DNA of 64,000 bases, from the NCBI RefSeq assembly GCF_001577835.2, contig NC_029518.1, positions 30,249,462 to 30,313,461 on the forward strand, read 5' to 3'. This document shows, piece by piece, positions 1 to 11,610 of the stretch; positions within the stretch are counted from its first letter, which is position 1; the number at the start of each line of letters is the position of its first letter. The translations under genes and the position numbers were made by a program. The DNA comes from Coturnix japonica. Lineage: Eukaryota; Chordata; Aves; Galliformes; Phasianidae. Under the pieces are notes generated by a model that saw nothing but the letters and a program-made list of their open reading frames with translations, had not been told where the DNA came from and did not search any database.

Positions 1-605
1 TCTATAAAGGCATCAACAAAAGTGATAAAAACTTTGTCTCATAAAATGAATTAGAACCTGAAATGTCAGATTGTCCTTACAATGGCCATAATACAAATAA
101 TACTGATGGACTTTTGCAACCCTGCAAAAACTAATTGTGACTTTGCCAGAATGTGGCTTAACACAGCGATCAAAACATCCTCAAGAACAGCCTTGCACAT
201 CAGTGGTTCCCTTTGCTCTCAATCCATTCAGCACTCAACAAGCTGCTCTTGTTAGTAAAAAAGCTTTACTTAGTGACAAATTGACTGTCTGGTGTAGTTG
301 TGCTGTAATCTTGATACATTCTGGGGGGAAAAAAAAAACAACAGGAGAGTGAATAGAAAACTGAATAAAAGTAGATGCTATAAAAACTATCTGTAAAGTA
401 CCCTAAGTCTGGAAAACATCTGTGGCGTTATACGAGCTACTGTTAACAGAAAGGAGAAAAAGAAAGCAATTCAACCATTTCACAAATCTGAACAATGCAC
501 TTGTTCCCAGCCATTCGGAATGCTCTGACATTCCAAATGTTCATAAAAATTGGGTAATAAAATAATTAAGTCAATACCCTTAAGTACAATAAATAATGCT
601 GTTTA
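1..605 (-). other. SLC30A6: SLC30A6 3' UTR, incomplete
   Basis: This is sequence just downstream of the SLC30A6 TAA. It is AT-rich and holds no convincing coding frame. On the transcribed strand the only AATAAA lies at 602-607, overlapping the stop codon, and is too early to be the working signal. The 3' UTR therefore probably continues past the left edge. Assignment is by position only. Confidence 0.6.
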
Positions 606-3600
606 TTATGGTCGGGATTGACCACGAGTGTTTGTTCCATATCTGCTTGGGACATTTGTAAAGCCAGTTCTGAATCCTTGAGTAGCTCCCATTGCCGGTA
701 TTCCAAATCCTTGATTGAGTACACTGCTGTAAGGTGTGGATCCATGATTAAGGCTTAATCCATAGGGCCTCGTCTGAGCGTTTAAAAGGATAACAGGATT
801 CACATTTTTGCCTGGTGTATTGAAAGAAAATTCCGGTGGTGGGCTGCTGGGCTTTGCTGGAGTAGATGTAATAGGGTTCAAGTTGTCAGCAGCTTTCAAA
901 GACGGCATTGTAATAACGTGGTGATCCGAAAGGTTCAGCATATTGTTTGCGATAGGCACAGATGATAAGGTAGGTCTGATCCAGTCATCTTTGAAAATCT
1001 GAACAGTCAAGGTTGAGACCAACGTGTATAACCTGTTAGTGACGTGGGCAAGGACCATTTGTTCATTCGCATCTCTCCGAATTCGGACGTGGACAGATCC
1101 AGCCTATAAAAATTATAAAAATAAGTAAAAAAGATAAAAATAATAACTGTCACCTTCATAAGGTTCTCCACATGCATTCAAGAAGCAGCGAAGTTACCCC
1201 GCAGAGAATCACAGGAAGATCATTCTCAGTAGAGATTACCGACTGAGCTGGTAAGCAAACCCAAGAATTCCATTACTAGAACAGATTCTGATCTTTGCTA
1301 ATGTGTTCACCTCATGAACACATCAAGATCATTCGGGAACAGCAGAGTGTCTTCAAACTGAACTATAAAATACAACATGTGATGGTGTGAAAACAAAAGG
1401 CAACAACAGAAAAGGCCTGAGAGAAGATGAAAGCGCAGACTAATTCCAGTTTCACACTCAAGGAAACGTATCATCACTAGGCTGCAGGAGCAGACAAAGC
1501 CAACAAAATACATGGCAGATGCTACAAATGAAACCACTAGCAAGAACAAAGGAAAGATATTGCCCCTAGGGGAACTCAGAATGACTTTGTCCTCAAAGCG
1601 TACATGTCTGTGAGCTATCCCTGCCTACCTCTCAGCAATGCTGCACTGCTCACCTTGAACTACTGATGCAAAAAGGTACACAAAACAAACCCCCACATCC
1701 TTTTTCAGTTCATGTTTAATAGAAGATGGTTCACAGCCTCTGCTAATTTAGGGTATTTTTACATCAGATGGAGCAGTTAAGAGGTCTCTGGGAGTTTCTA
1801 CTGCAATCTGGAAGATGCCAGTAGGTAAACATACAAGCAAAGGTCTGACCAAGCCCTTTTTCTCCCTCCAAAAAGTAGCTTAATAGAAGGATTAAGAAGT
1901 AGAAACAACAAAAAGAAATCTAACAGTCCTAATTTTCTGACTATCACAACATACCTGCATTGATTCCAGAATAACTGAGTTGTCTGTGATCATTCTAGAC
2001 CACTAAAAAGGCCATTCTTTCAGTAGAATATCAGCGCACACCTGTAGTTGTGTTGCATTTCTTTTTTCCTGCTACCTATAAACACTGAAAATATTGAGGT
2101 CCTTTTGTATGTGGAGGTCTACAGTTTTTGTTCCCCTCACAGAGAGGTTTTACACGTTTAGAAAGATGTCTTTACTATTACGTGCAGTGCCAAAATACAG
2201 GAGGAAGTCAGAAACGCTCCAATTCAGAGCTGCTACACACATGAAGAGTATTAACCAGTAACAAAGCTTTAAAAAAAACCTCAGGTGGGAGAAAATAAGC
2301 ACTGACTCAATCCATTTGTTTTCTTTTTTCCTTTAAAAGAATTTCCTCACTACTTTTATTTAAATAAAGTAATACTTTCCTAAAGACAGTGAAGACTTAC
2401 CAAAGTGCCGAAACCCAATGTCCAGAAATGTTCGTTTCGAACTTCCAAGACACCATCCAAAGTGGAAACCTAATTTTGCACAAAAAATACAAGAAGTTAG
2501 AAATGTTCACATCTTCTTAGAAATGTCCTTATTCACACAGCTGAGCACCAGCACTTCCATTAATGAAACAACAGCTCCCACACTACAAAATTGAACAGAT
2601 CTGTTAACTGTAACATTAACATTTACCTACTGCTATCTCTAAATACCCAAATCCATCAGAAAAGTGGATTTCAGTAGCTCAGGTTAAAGTTGCTCTCACA
2701 GTGAAACGAAAACATTGTCTAAACCTGATATGGTGTCTGTGAACAGCATTCTTTACTCCTCTTTACCTCAACTTACACTGGTAAGCCTCTTGCACAGTGG
2801 GTTAAAACTTAAAAGAATCAACCAACCAACAGCATGCAGTGCTAGAAAAGGTATGTTCCAGACACCTCTGTGACACTTACTTGTCTTAGATAATAAACTC
2901 CATATTATCTACATCCAAGAATAAATAAATACATAAATCCCTGAGTGATCATCCTGGATTATTTAGCCATAAAAAGTCTTCATACTCCTGAATGCTTCCT
3001 TAACACTGGCTGTGCATGACGTGTCATGTACCTCGTCTATTGCTGACTTACCTCTCTAAGAAGCTTATCCAACTGGCCAAACACATGTGGAGGGGTTGTC
3101 TTTAAAAGAAAAGGAAAAAAAGTTACACTAAAGATTATCTGGCTCTGGTTAAATAGCAGAGCCTTTAAAACCAAATTACCTACACAAGACCAATGATATG
3201 ACACAATACATTCTTATTACTTCATGCTGAACACTTTTACTGTCTTTACAATTCCTCTGGCCCTTTATCACACACTCCTCTTGGAACACTTCCCATTTAC
3301 ATCCTTAAAACAGACAAGTTTAACAAAACTGAAATCCCCCTAAAAGTGTTATGCAACATTGCCTTACCTGGAGCAGGACTTTCCCACTGTAGACACTCAT
3401 GGGGTACATGGTACCAAAAGTCATCAAAGCTATTGCTATAGCTGACGCTGTGTCTACAGCATAGTAATTGCTAGAGAGAAAGAAAAAAAAAGGGAAAAAA
3501 GGCAAGAAGATTTAAAAGAATGAAAGAAATGAGAAGAAATCACATACACATTGAGGAGATCTTAACTATGTCTCTTTGAGAAACGATAAATGCATTAATG

Positions 3601-6600
3601 CAACTGCAAATTCATTCATACATATTACAGTTTTTGATGAGAACATTCTTTTCACATAAGAAAAAGCAGCTTCCCACAGAATGGATATAAAATGAGTTTC
3701 ACTAAACAGCAACTATACGTACTTGATTTCAATGAGCATATACGTAATGCAAAGAGCCAGAGCTCCAGCAATATCAATCAAGACAAAAGGGTTCATCCGT
3801 GGTAGAAAGATGCTACTCAGTCCTGGGATGATTCCACAAATACTGAAACAAAACCAAACAAGCAGCTGTCAGCTTCCAAACCACTGAACACATGAGCATC
3901 AGAACAACTACTTCAGAACGTGACACCCTGCAGACATAGCAAATGACTCCTTCAAGAACCATAAAGGCCCTTCTGACTCTGCTCATACGTAACAGCTCTT
4001 GTCTCAACATCTTTCAAAAACTGCTATTATGCACAAAACACAACAGTGCCTCCCACAAGTTAAGTGCTGTAAAAACACAGCTTTACCTTCTACTGAGATC
4101 CGCAACGTGCTCCTGAAGCCAACTCGTGCTCGCAGCTTCAAAAGAAAGTGAATGACATGACTAAAAGTAAAGCAATCCATTTTAGAAAACACTTCAAGCT
4201 TTATTTTAAGGGAAGAACTTATTACTCTATGAATAGATAAGTGCATCTCAGAAGAATCACTGTCATATTAACAATACTAAGCCCAGCTTTTCTAGGAAGT
4301 AAAATGCTTGTTTCATATAACAACCTGAACAGACTAAGCATAAATATAACTTCAGGTTACGTTCAACACAGTTCATTAAGTTCAGAAGTAATAGTAACAT
4401 GTACCAGCTAGTTAAGGAAGCTAACCAGACAAGCTATTCCTTCATAAAAAAAGGAACATAAAAACTTCTTCTTAGTTCTCGATATATTTGAATCACATAC
4501 CTTCAGAGACATAAGCAAAAGGCTTATTCCTCACAGAAAGCATTGTAAATAAGTTGAAAAAGAGAGCCACAAAAGTACCAACTAATAGCCGCCCCCTAAG
4601 GAGAGAAAGAAAAGAAGGTAGTTATTCCATGTTATCGACAAAATGCATGAAACCAAGCTGTAATTACTGCTAACGATGCCACACCCACTTCTCTTGGTAG
4701 CTTGCATTGAAATCAAAAGTGAAAGTAAGATGTATCAGCATATTGTCTAATAACTGACAGTGCATTAGCATTTCAGGGGGAAAAAATGCAATCTGCCAAT
4801 ATCATGCATTAACATTGTCACCTCACACTGAACACAGTGTTCACAATGTTGAGTAACTAACTGCACACATGTACATACACACATATACATGCAGGTGTAT
4901 ATTTATACATACTGTCCTTTGAAGTTTAATTGCCCCCTTAGCAGAAATAGCAACACTTGTTTTCCTACAGAAAGGACACAGGGTCTCTGCTCTTTACTAA
5001 AACTAAGATTTCACCATATCTTCTACCCCTTCTTCCCCCTTTCCCATGCTCTTTGCAGTCATCATCATCTTGGTAATAAATGCAGTTCCCTAATGATTAC
5101 AGCACCTTTCCCTCCAACATACCAGCCTCCTAACATAGCATTTAGCAAGAGGCAGCAGATACTACAACTCCTTCCAAACTATGAATGCACTGAGAGGCCA
5201 GTCAGCAGCCAGCGGGCCTGTATGCTCACACAGAGCCTTTCCTACAATGTGAGCACTAACCTGGCTTTCTCTTCTGTACCTCCAAATGTCAATAAAACAA
5301 AGTCCCATTAACCACCTACCTTTAAAATTTTGTAAAATTATATGGAGACAAAGAACTCTAGGTAGCAACTGCCCAATGCCTTCCTGTAAATGAGGTCTGG
5401 GAAGGGGTGAATCCTGATTCCACCCATTTCAGATTGCTTGCACCTGAGCTCTCTGGGTTGGCCCTGCCTTCCTACCAGGTGCTCAACCACCAGTTCAGGC
5501 CATGACTTGGCATTTCCACTACAAGGTGCTGGACTGAGAATGAGGAATACAAAGGAAAATTAAAAACTTATCATTTCACATATCAAAACAATTTCTTACG
5601 TGTGTATCTCGGGTTGTTCCAGAAATCGCTCTGCACTACAAAAACAATGGAAAATTTGAGTTAAATTACATAATACAGACTTGACAACTGAAGCATACTT
5701 CTTATGTTGTGAATAAATAGCTGCCATCCATAAACAAAACTAACAGATACAACATTGGGAAAGATTAATTACTTAAGTAAGCACATCAGGTTTTGAAGCG
5801 ATGATGATATGTATCACTGAGATGAAGCAGGACAGGTTGAAACTGCTGAAGACAGGACTGATGAAATTGCCAGCCTAAACATTCTGATCCTTAACATATT
5901 CTTAGAATCATAGAATTACCCAGGTTAGAAAAGACCTTGAAGATCATCAAGTCCAACCACAGCCTAACCATAGTACCCAACTCTAACAACCCTCTGCTAA
6001 ATCATAACCCTGAGCACCACATGCAAACAGCTCTAACACACAACCAGGGATGGCTTAACATCCAGGGATATTAAGGAGTTGCTTTACTTCGTGGTGAAAC
6101 TTATGGGGAAAAAAAGTTTTACTTAGTAATTAACTTAAGTCAAGATGCGTAGGCAGACATATTACATCAAATTCCTAACAGCGATTGGAAAATATCATTC
6201 CTAAAAACACCACCTTTTCCTTGACAGTTGCTACATTCCAATTACCAATTCCTATCATTTGATTTAAAGCCTCTGTGCAGAGTAATCAATATAAATTGGA
6301 GGTAAATTTTATCAATATTTTTTTCTACAATTTATCTCTACAGATAACATTTGTAGAACGCACACGCTTTTGCTTAACATGGACTTTCTTCTTATGCAAG
6401 AGAAATCAAAGAAAAAACATACAGATCCCTACCTTTCTTTCAGTATAAAAAGAGCACCAAGCTGAGCCAGAACTGTAGAAGCAAATACAGCTAGAACTTC
6501 AAACCTCTCAAACCTGCAATTAAAATATTAAGTTTGTTAAACGTTCAGTGTTCCTAATTCACCAACTGCACTGTGGTCTGTGGAGAAGCAAGTGGAATAG

Positions 6601-9600
6601 ACCTACTAGTTCCAATTCTTTCAAGCAGATGAAAAGAAATTGGAAGTTCACAATGTAGCACAATTTTCAATTTAAGCCAAAATTCCAATTACCACAAACA
6701 AACTTTTGTTCTGACAGAAGAAAAACTACGATTCCAGCTTAAAATTACACATTCCTTAGTACTTTGTCTGGTGTCTTCCCTTTCCTCTCCTCCTGTATGC
6801 CGTGCCTGCTCTTTAGAGAACCAGTCTTTACACACACCAATTGTCTGTGGTGGCTGTTACAGAACATGAGCAAGGATATTCAATAACAAATCAAACACTG
6901 TATTATCAAACACTGAATCTCGTTAATAGTACTCACCCAAATGAATAGACTGGACTGGGTTTCTTCACCATTACCCAGTAGCTTATTAGACATGTTATCA
7001 AACTGAAAGAAAAGAGAGAATTAGACTCTAATAAACAACGATGGCTTTCACAAACTCTGAGGTATACAGACATTCACTTCATCCATCAGAACTGAATTAT
7101 CCAACATAACATTCTACCATGAACTCAACCCTTCCATCATTATCCCAGCGAGGTTTCCAGTGAATCCAGAAAAGACTGTTTGGAAACAAAAGGGATGTTG
7201 CCAAGACATCTAAGCTGACCCCAGAAAATGGACAGCAAAGAACATTAGCACACTGGTAGCCAGTCTAAGTCCTTATATCAGGAGACATCCAAACGCTGTA
7301 CTTACTACATGCTGCACTTTCAAAGGCTACCATCAACCTCCAGTGCACAACATCACTCAACCTAAATCAAGTTTGTCACAACCCCAAATGTAATGCATTT
7401 TCCACTGACATCCTGGTAAGCACAAGTAGTGTTTATTTTGCATGTGATCTGAGTTTCTCTGAAGGGATACCAGAGGCTACATGAGGTCAGACCTAAATCT
7501 GTCTAACAGTAAAATGTACTTTGAGAAAATCCCTTTAATATTGTCTGCCATCACACTTACAAGTGAAGAGTACAAAGCAAAAGTCTGAAATTAACAAAGG
7601 AATGTAATCATTGTCAACGCAGCTAAATGTTTCTCCTCTACTGTGATGTACAATTTTACATTCATTTAAACCAGCTGGTGTTCCACTGTGTTTGTCAATA
7701 CATTTTCTACCTATATCAATAAACAAAACCAGGCACAAATGAACTGTGAGATTAAATGGGAAAAACTCACCTGAAAAGATCAAAGATTGTCAAATATGTG
7801 TAGGCAGTTAAAGCTGTAAGAAACCAAAGATTTAAAACTTACTATAATTTATCAGTCACTTGTATTCTTCTGTTAAATCCCTCCACCACATCTCCACGCC
7901 ATTTTCTATCCAAACAAATGATCTCTGCTGATAGTACAGAGTACTCTTTTTTCTATGTGCACATAACACGAATGTTTTGAGAACACCAGCATCTCTGACT
8001 TAATGAACTGGTTGATTATGGCAATCCAAATTCTACTAACTGCCCAGCCACATAATGTATTAAGCTACCAGAAATAAATAGCTGTGACTTAAAGACTTAA
8101 AGGACTTAAAGACAGAGAAGCTGGGAGACCTTCTTGTAACACACACTCCACCAAAGCAAGAGATCTCTTACACACATTAATGCAGGAAAAAGTAGGTTCA
8201 CTTGTTTTACTCCTCTAGTACATCTATAAGAGCATGGATACCTATGTCACAAAGTGAAAATATAGGGCATTCTACTTTCAGTACAGCTGATAGGGAGCAT
8301 CTTGGAGCCCCTGTACAAAAACAGGAAAAATACAAAACATTAAAAAAGGGCACTCCTGAAATTAGAGAATGTTTTTGCCACACTACAGATGCTCTCAACC
8401 AACTGCAAATGAAGATCTCTCCATGTTGCTAGTACTACTTCTATAGAAGAGGTTTGAGGACCAGTTTAGAACCCTGTTTTGTGCAGTCTTAAAGGCAGAG
8501 GATGATGCTACATGGAGAAAAATCAACACAAAGTCTGGAAGTCCTGGAACACCTCTCTGCAAGGAATCACAGAACTATCAAGGTTGGAAAAGACCTAGAA
8601 GATCATCTAGTCCAACCATTACCAATACTTCCCAGCTAAATCATATTCCTCAACACCACATCCAAACGTTTCTTGAACACTCCCATGGTTGGTGACTCCA
8701 CCACCTCCCTGGGCAGTGCATTCCAATGCCTGACTACCCTTTCTGAGAAGTAATACTTCCTAATGTCCAGCCTGAATCTCCCCTGGCGCAGCTTAAAACC
8801 ATTCCCTCTAGTTCTATCATCGATTACATGAGAGAAGAGGCCAACCCCCAGCTCACTACAACCTCCACTCAGGTAGTTACAGAGAGCTATAAGGTCTCCC
8901 CTGAGCCTCCTCTTCTCCAGGCTGAACAATCCCAGCTCCCTCAGCCGCTCCTCGTAAGGCCTGTGCTCCAGACCCATCACCAGTTTTGTTGCCCTCCTCT
9001 GAACACGTTCCAGGGCCGCAATGTCTTTCTTGCAGTGAGGGGCCCAAAACTGAACACAGTAAATGCTTCCACAATGACCATAGCAAACAAAAAGGCGGCA
9101 CTTTCCAGACCTGGCTTCTCAGTCACCAAATTCCATTATGCGCAGAGCTTTGATTTGCTGTACTCTGGAACTTTATGGGTACAGAAACACAGTGCAGCTG
9201 TTAGAATCTTCACTGCAAAAAAGCCACCTACCTATGCTGTTTGTAGAGCTGCACCACATGAGCAGGAAACCAATACATATTAAATTTATAGCACCGAACA
9301 GCAGGATCTTCCAGGACTGTTGAGGAGAATAAACACATATTTTACATCTTCCAAGATTCACAAGACAAAAACATACCTATCTTGTTGTAAAAAACCACAA
9401 CATTGTAGCATTTCATCGTGCAAGCAGTACTACCTGTGTCTCACCCAAAAACATGCAATTCACTTTAGGGTAACAATCTCATGTTCTATTTTCATTGTAC
9501 AGATTGTCCCCAAACTCATTTTCCATCAGCATTGCATATTATGCTTAAAACATTTTTGGTGTGAAAAAACATCCCTCCGCATCTAATTGCAACACATTCT

Positions 9601-11428
9601 TCCTGAATGTTAAAGACAGAATTATAACAGCTTTCTATTTCCTGCCCTCCCTTCTGACAGAGAAGTACAGATCTAAGTGGGTTTTTTTCTTAATGCTAGA
9701 ACTTTGACCCCAAAAACACCTGTACAGCTTTGGCTTACAGTTCTACCTAATGCATTAAACATAAGCACAACTCTGGGGAAAATTAATTATCAGGGACAGG
9801 CCATAGGACTCCAACTTAACAGAAAGTACAACTCCATTTAAAGACAGAAAGGCATCGTTACTATTCACAGTGCTGATAATAATGAGATATCTGTACACTC
9901 TGGTGTATTTACAGCAGACAGCATCACTACGATAATCTTAATACCTGATGCATGAGCTCAATGTGAAACTAAGTTTAAAACACTGCCACTTTTTAAAAGA
10001 AGTACAGCTACTTTAAAAAGATATTTCCAACAATTTGCTTAAATTAATAGTTCATCTCAACATTTCACAGCTAATAGCTTTATTATTTATTTATCAAAAG
10101 AAATACTCACCCTTCTATCTGCTGCAACCAGCCTAAACTCATGTGTTAACTTTCCAACCAACGATCTCTGTGATTTGCGGAACAGGTGGATTGTCCCCTT
10201 AAGAAAGTTAAAGGTTAATTTAATATTTGACTCAACCCCCCGGTTTAGATTTAAAACAAAACAAAACAACCTTCACTTATGAACTATTTCAAAGCTCACT
10301 GTGATTCAATGATATCACAGAATCACAGAATTGCAGGGGTTGGAAGGGAGCTCTAGAGATCATCGAGTCCAACCCCCCTGCCAAAGCAGGCTCCCTACAC
10401 CACGTCACACAGGTAGGTGTCCAGGCGGGTCTTAAATATCTCCAGAGAAGGAGACTCCACCACCTCCCTGGGCAGCCTGTTCCAGTGCTCCGTCACCCTC
10501 ACTGTAAAGAAGTTCTTCCACACATTCGTGCGGAACTTCCTATGCTGTACTTTCATCCCATTACCCCTAGTCCTGTCCCCACGCACTACTGAAAAGAGAC
10601 CAGCCCCACCACTATGGCTCCCACACCTCAGGTATTTATAAACCTGGATCAAGTCTCCTCTCAGCCTTCTTTTCTCAAGGCTAAACAGACCCAGTTCCCT
10701 TAGTCTCTCCTCATAGGGGAGATGCTCCAGGCCCTTCACCATCTTAGTAGCCCTCTGCTGGACTCTTTCCAAGAGATCCCTGTCTTTTTTGTACTGGGGA
10801 GCCCAGAACTGGACACATATAATTAAAGTTAAATTCAACGGTGCCTCTCAATAACATGTTCTGTTTCCACAAGACTACGGCTGGCTTAGAACCAAGCCTC
10901 ATATTGACACAGAGCAGAATTCACGACAGGAGAGGTGTTTCCAAGCCGGTCACCTAACCAGCCTCACTCAGCTGACAGACACGCCTGTCAATACAGCCGT
11001 GTTTCACGCCGCTCTCAGTACCTGCAGGCACACCCACGTTTGGGTCGGTACCACAAGTAGATCGCAGTACTACAGACTGCAAATACACGTTCCCCGAGGC
11101 GAAAGCAAAGCACTTACTGCGCTGTCTCCAGGCAAATCACTACCGAACCCCCCAGGACACCAAGGAGCGCCCCCACCTGCTGCAGTGTCCGTGGAGATCC
11201 GACCCGACCCGGTAAGGAAAACACGGGCGGCCACGTCACCGCGGGCCCGGCGGGGCTGCCCCGGGAGCGGGGCGGGAGGCGCCACAAGGGGGGGATGAGA
11301 GACGACGCGCTCCGAGCTCGGAGCTGGAACCCCCCGGCCCGCCCGGGAGCCGCCTCCCCGCCCTCACAGCTCCCCGCTCACACCCGCCGCAACCGGCCCG
11401 TCCCTCCCTGTCGCGTCCAGCTCACCAT
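606..11428 (-). CDS. SLC30A6: Zinc transporter ZnT6, 14 coding exons
   Basis: ZnT6 is a cation diffusion facilitator of the Golgi and early secretory pathway. In mammals it pairs with ZnT5 and is thought to be the non-transporting partner. Coding exons in transcript order: 11428-11426 (ATG only), 10197-10111, 9316-9232, 7813-7771, 7002-6937, 6513-6433, 5635-5600, 4593-4501, 4135-4087, 3842-3723, 3470-3368, 3099-3052, 2469-2401, 1103-606 (TAA at 608-606). Every intron is GT-AG. Translated exons match human ZnT6 closely, starting [13 protein letters not shown]. Six membrane segments are visible: about residues 31-57, the exon 4-5 region, exon 6, exon 8, exon 10 ([20 protein letters not shown]) and exon 11. 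The C-terminal cytoplasmic domain starts in exon 12 and ends in a Pro/Ser/Asn-rich tail unique to ZnT6. Exon lengths sum to 1381 nt, two short of the 1383 needed for 460 residues; the shortfall is in exon 8. The 3' UTR runs off the left edge. Confidence 0.96.
1104..2400 (-). other. SLC30A6 intron 13; nothing recognised
   Basis: AT-rich intron between exons 13 and 14. I see no repeat family, RNA gene or conserved frame. The 80-codon open frame near 1307-1549 has no recognisable family. The shorter introns 12 (2470-3051), 11 (3100-3367), 10 (3471-3722), 9 (3843-4086) and 8 (4136-4500) are likewise empty to my eye. Confidence 0.6.
4501..4593 (-). CDS. SLC30A6: SLC30A6 exon 8, out of frame by two bases as written
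   Basis: This exon encodes the end of the exon 7 loop, transmembrane segment 4 and the loop NKPFAYVSE. Its first part, after the shared G, reads [10 protein letters not shown] in the frame set by exons 1-7. Its second part reads [19 protein letters not shown] in the frame required by exons 9-14. Between them, at the A5 run on the plus strand (4557-4561), four bases lie where human ZnT6 has two codons (Leu-Cys). Observed length is 93 nt; 95 would keep the frame. Taken literally, translation leaves the frame near codon 146 and stops about ten codons later. A homopolymer sequencing or assembly error is the simplest reading. A real allele or lineage change cannot be excluded. Both splice sites look normal. 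Confidence 0.85.
4594..5599 (-). other. SLC30A6 intron 7; nothing recognised
   Basis: One-kilobase intron. The overlapping open frames at 4889-5368 on both strands resemble no family I know and look like chance. Confidence 0.6.
5904..6057 (-). repeat. CR1 LINE 3'-end fragment in SLC30A6 intron 6
   Basis: The plus strand reads as the reverse complement of a CR1 3' terminus: AGAATCATAGAATTACCCAG, then the conserved AGATCATCAAGTCCAACC, running into CR1 ORF2 C-terminal sequence with many changes. Only about 150 bases remain, the usual 5'-truncated state. Divergence from the CR1 consensus looks moderate to high, so it is an older copy. It lies between exons 6 and 7 and touches no splice site. Confidence 0.9.
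6514..7770 (-). other. SLC30A6 introns 4 and 5, around exon 5
   Basis: Intron 5 is 6514-6936 and intron 4 is 7003-7770, with exon 5 (6937-7002) between them. No repeats, RNA genes or unexpected conserved frames are visible. The open frame at 7535-7783 on the minus strand runs into exon 4 and is incidental. Confidence 0.55.
8563..9062 (-). repeat. CR1 LINE, 5'-truncated, in SLC30A6 intron 3
   Basis: About 500 bases of CR1 with the 3' end at the low coordinate. The minus strand carries a 114-codon open frame (8980-8636) matching the C-terminus of CR1 ORF2: [20 protein letters not shown], then the [11 protein letters not shown] block. The 3' terminus has the usual AGATCATCTAGTCCAACCAT on the plus strand. 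Several changes from consensus, but the frame is still open over this stretch. It differs clearly from the copy at 10.3-10.8 kb in the middle of the frame, so the two belong to different CR1 subfamilies. It is far from exon 3 (9232-9316). Confidence 0.95.
9317..10110 (-). other. SLC30A6 intron 2; nothing recognised
   Basis: AT-rich intron between exons 2 and 3. No repeat or RNA gene seen. Confidence 0.55.
10314..10825 (-). repeat. CR1 LINE, 5'-truncated, in SLC30A6 intron 1
   Basis: About 510 bases of CR1 on the minus strand, well preserved. The open frame 10838-10395 (147 codons, its first part lying in flanking DNA) reads as CR1 ORF2 C-terminus: [20 protein letters not shown], then [20 protein letters not shown], then the LPREVVESP block. 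The 3' terminus on the plus strand shows ATCACAGAATTGCAGGGGTT and GAGATCATCGAGTCCAACCC. With an open frame and near-consensus tail it looks younger than the copy at 8.6-9.1 kb. It lacks the 5' half, so it cannot move on its own. Confidence 0.96.
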
Positions 11429-11610
11429 AGTACTGCCCGCACCGGAAGAGACGGCGCCATGCGAGGCCGGAAGAGGCGGAGGGGGCTGCCGTCACTGTGG
11501 CAACCTGCAGAGCCTGCGGGGCGACAGCGGAACTGGATGTGACGGCAAAGGAAGCGCGCCCCTAGGGCGGGGACACCAGGCCTTACCCCGCCCTGCTGCA
11601 CCACACAGCG
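11150..11610. promoter_or_regulatory. SLC30A6: CpG-island promoter of SLC30A6
   Basis: A sharply GC- and CpG-rich block around the ATG-bearing first exon. Two ETS-type CCGGAAG sites sit at 11442-11448 and 11467-11473, with a CRE-like TGACGGCA and a GTGGCAACC element close upstream of the gene. No TATA box is seen. The arrangement is typical of a housekeeping promoter. The transcription start is inferred to lie about 11.47-11.56 kb on the minus strand; the sequence alone does not fix it. Confidence 0.7.

Noticed and set aside
8636-10838. Protein-coding genes at the 114- and 147-codon minus-strand frames
   Set aside because: Both are CR1 ORF2 C-terminal remnants.
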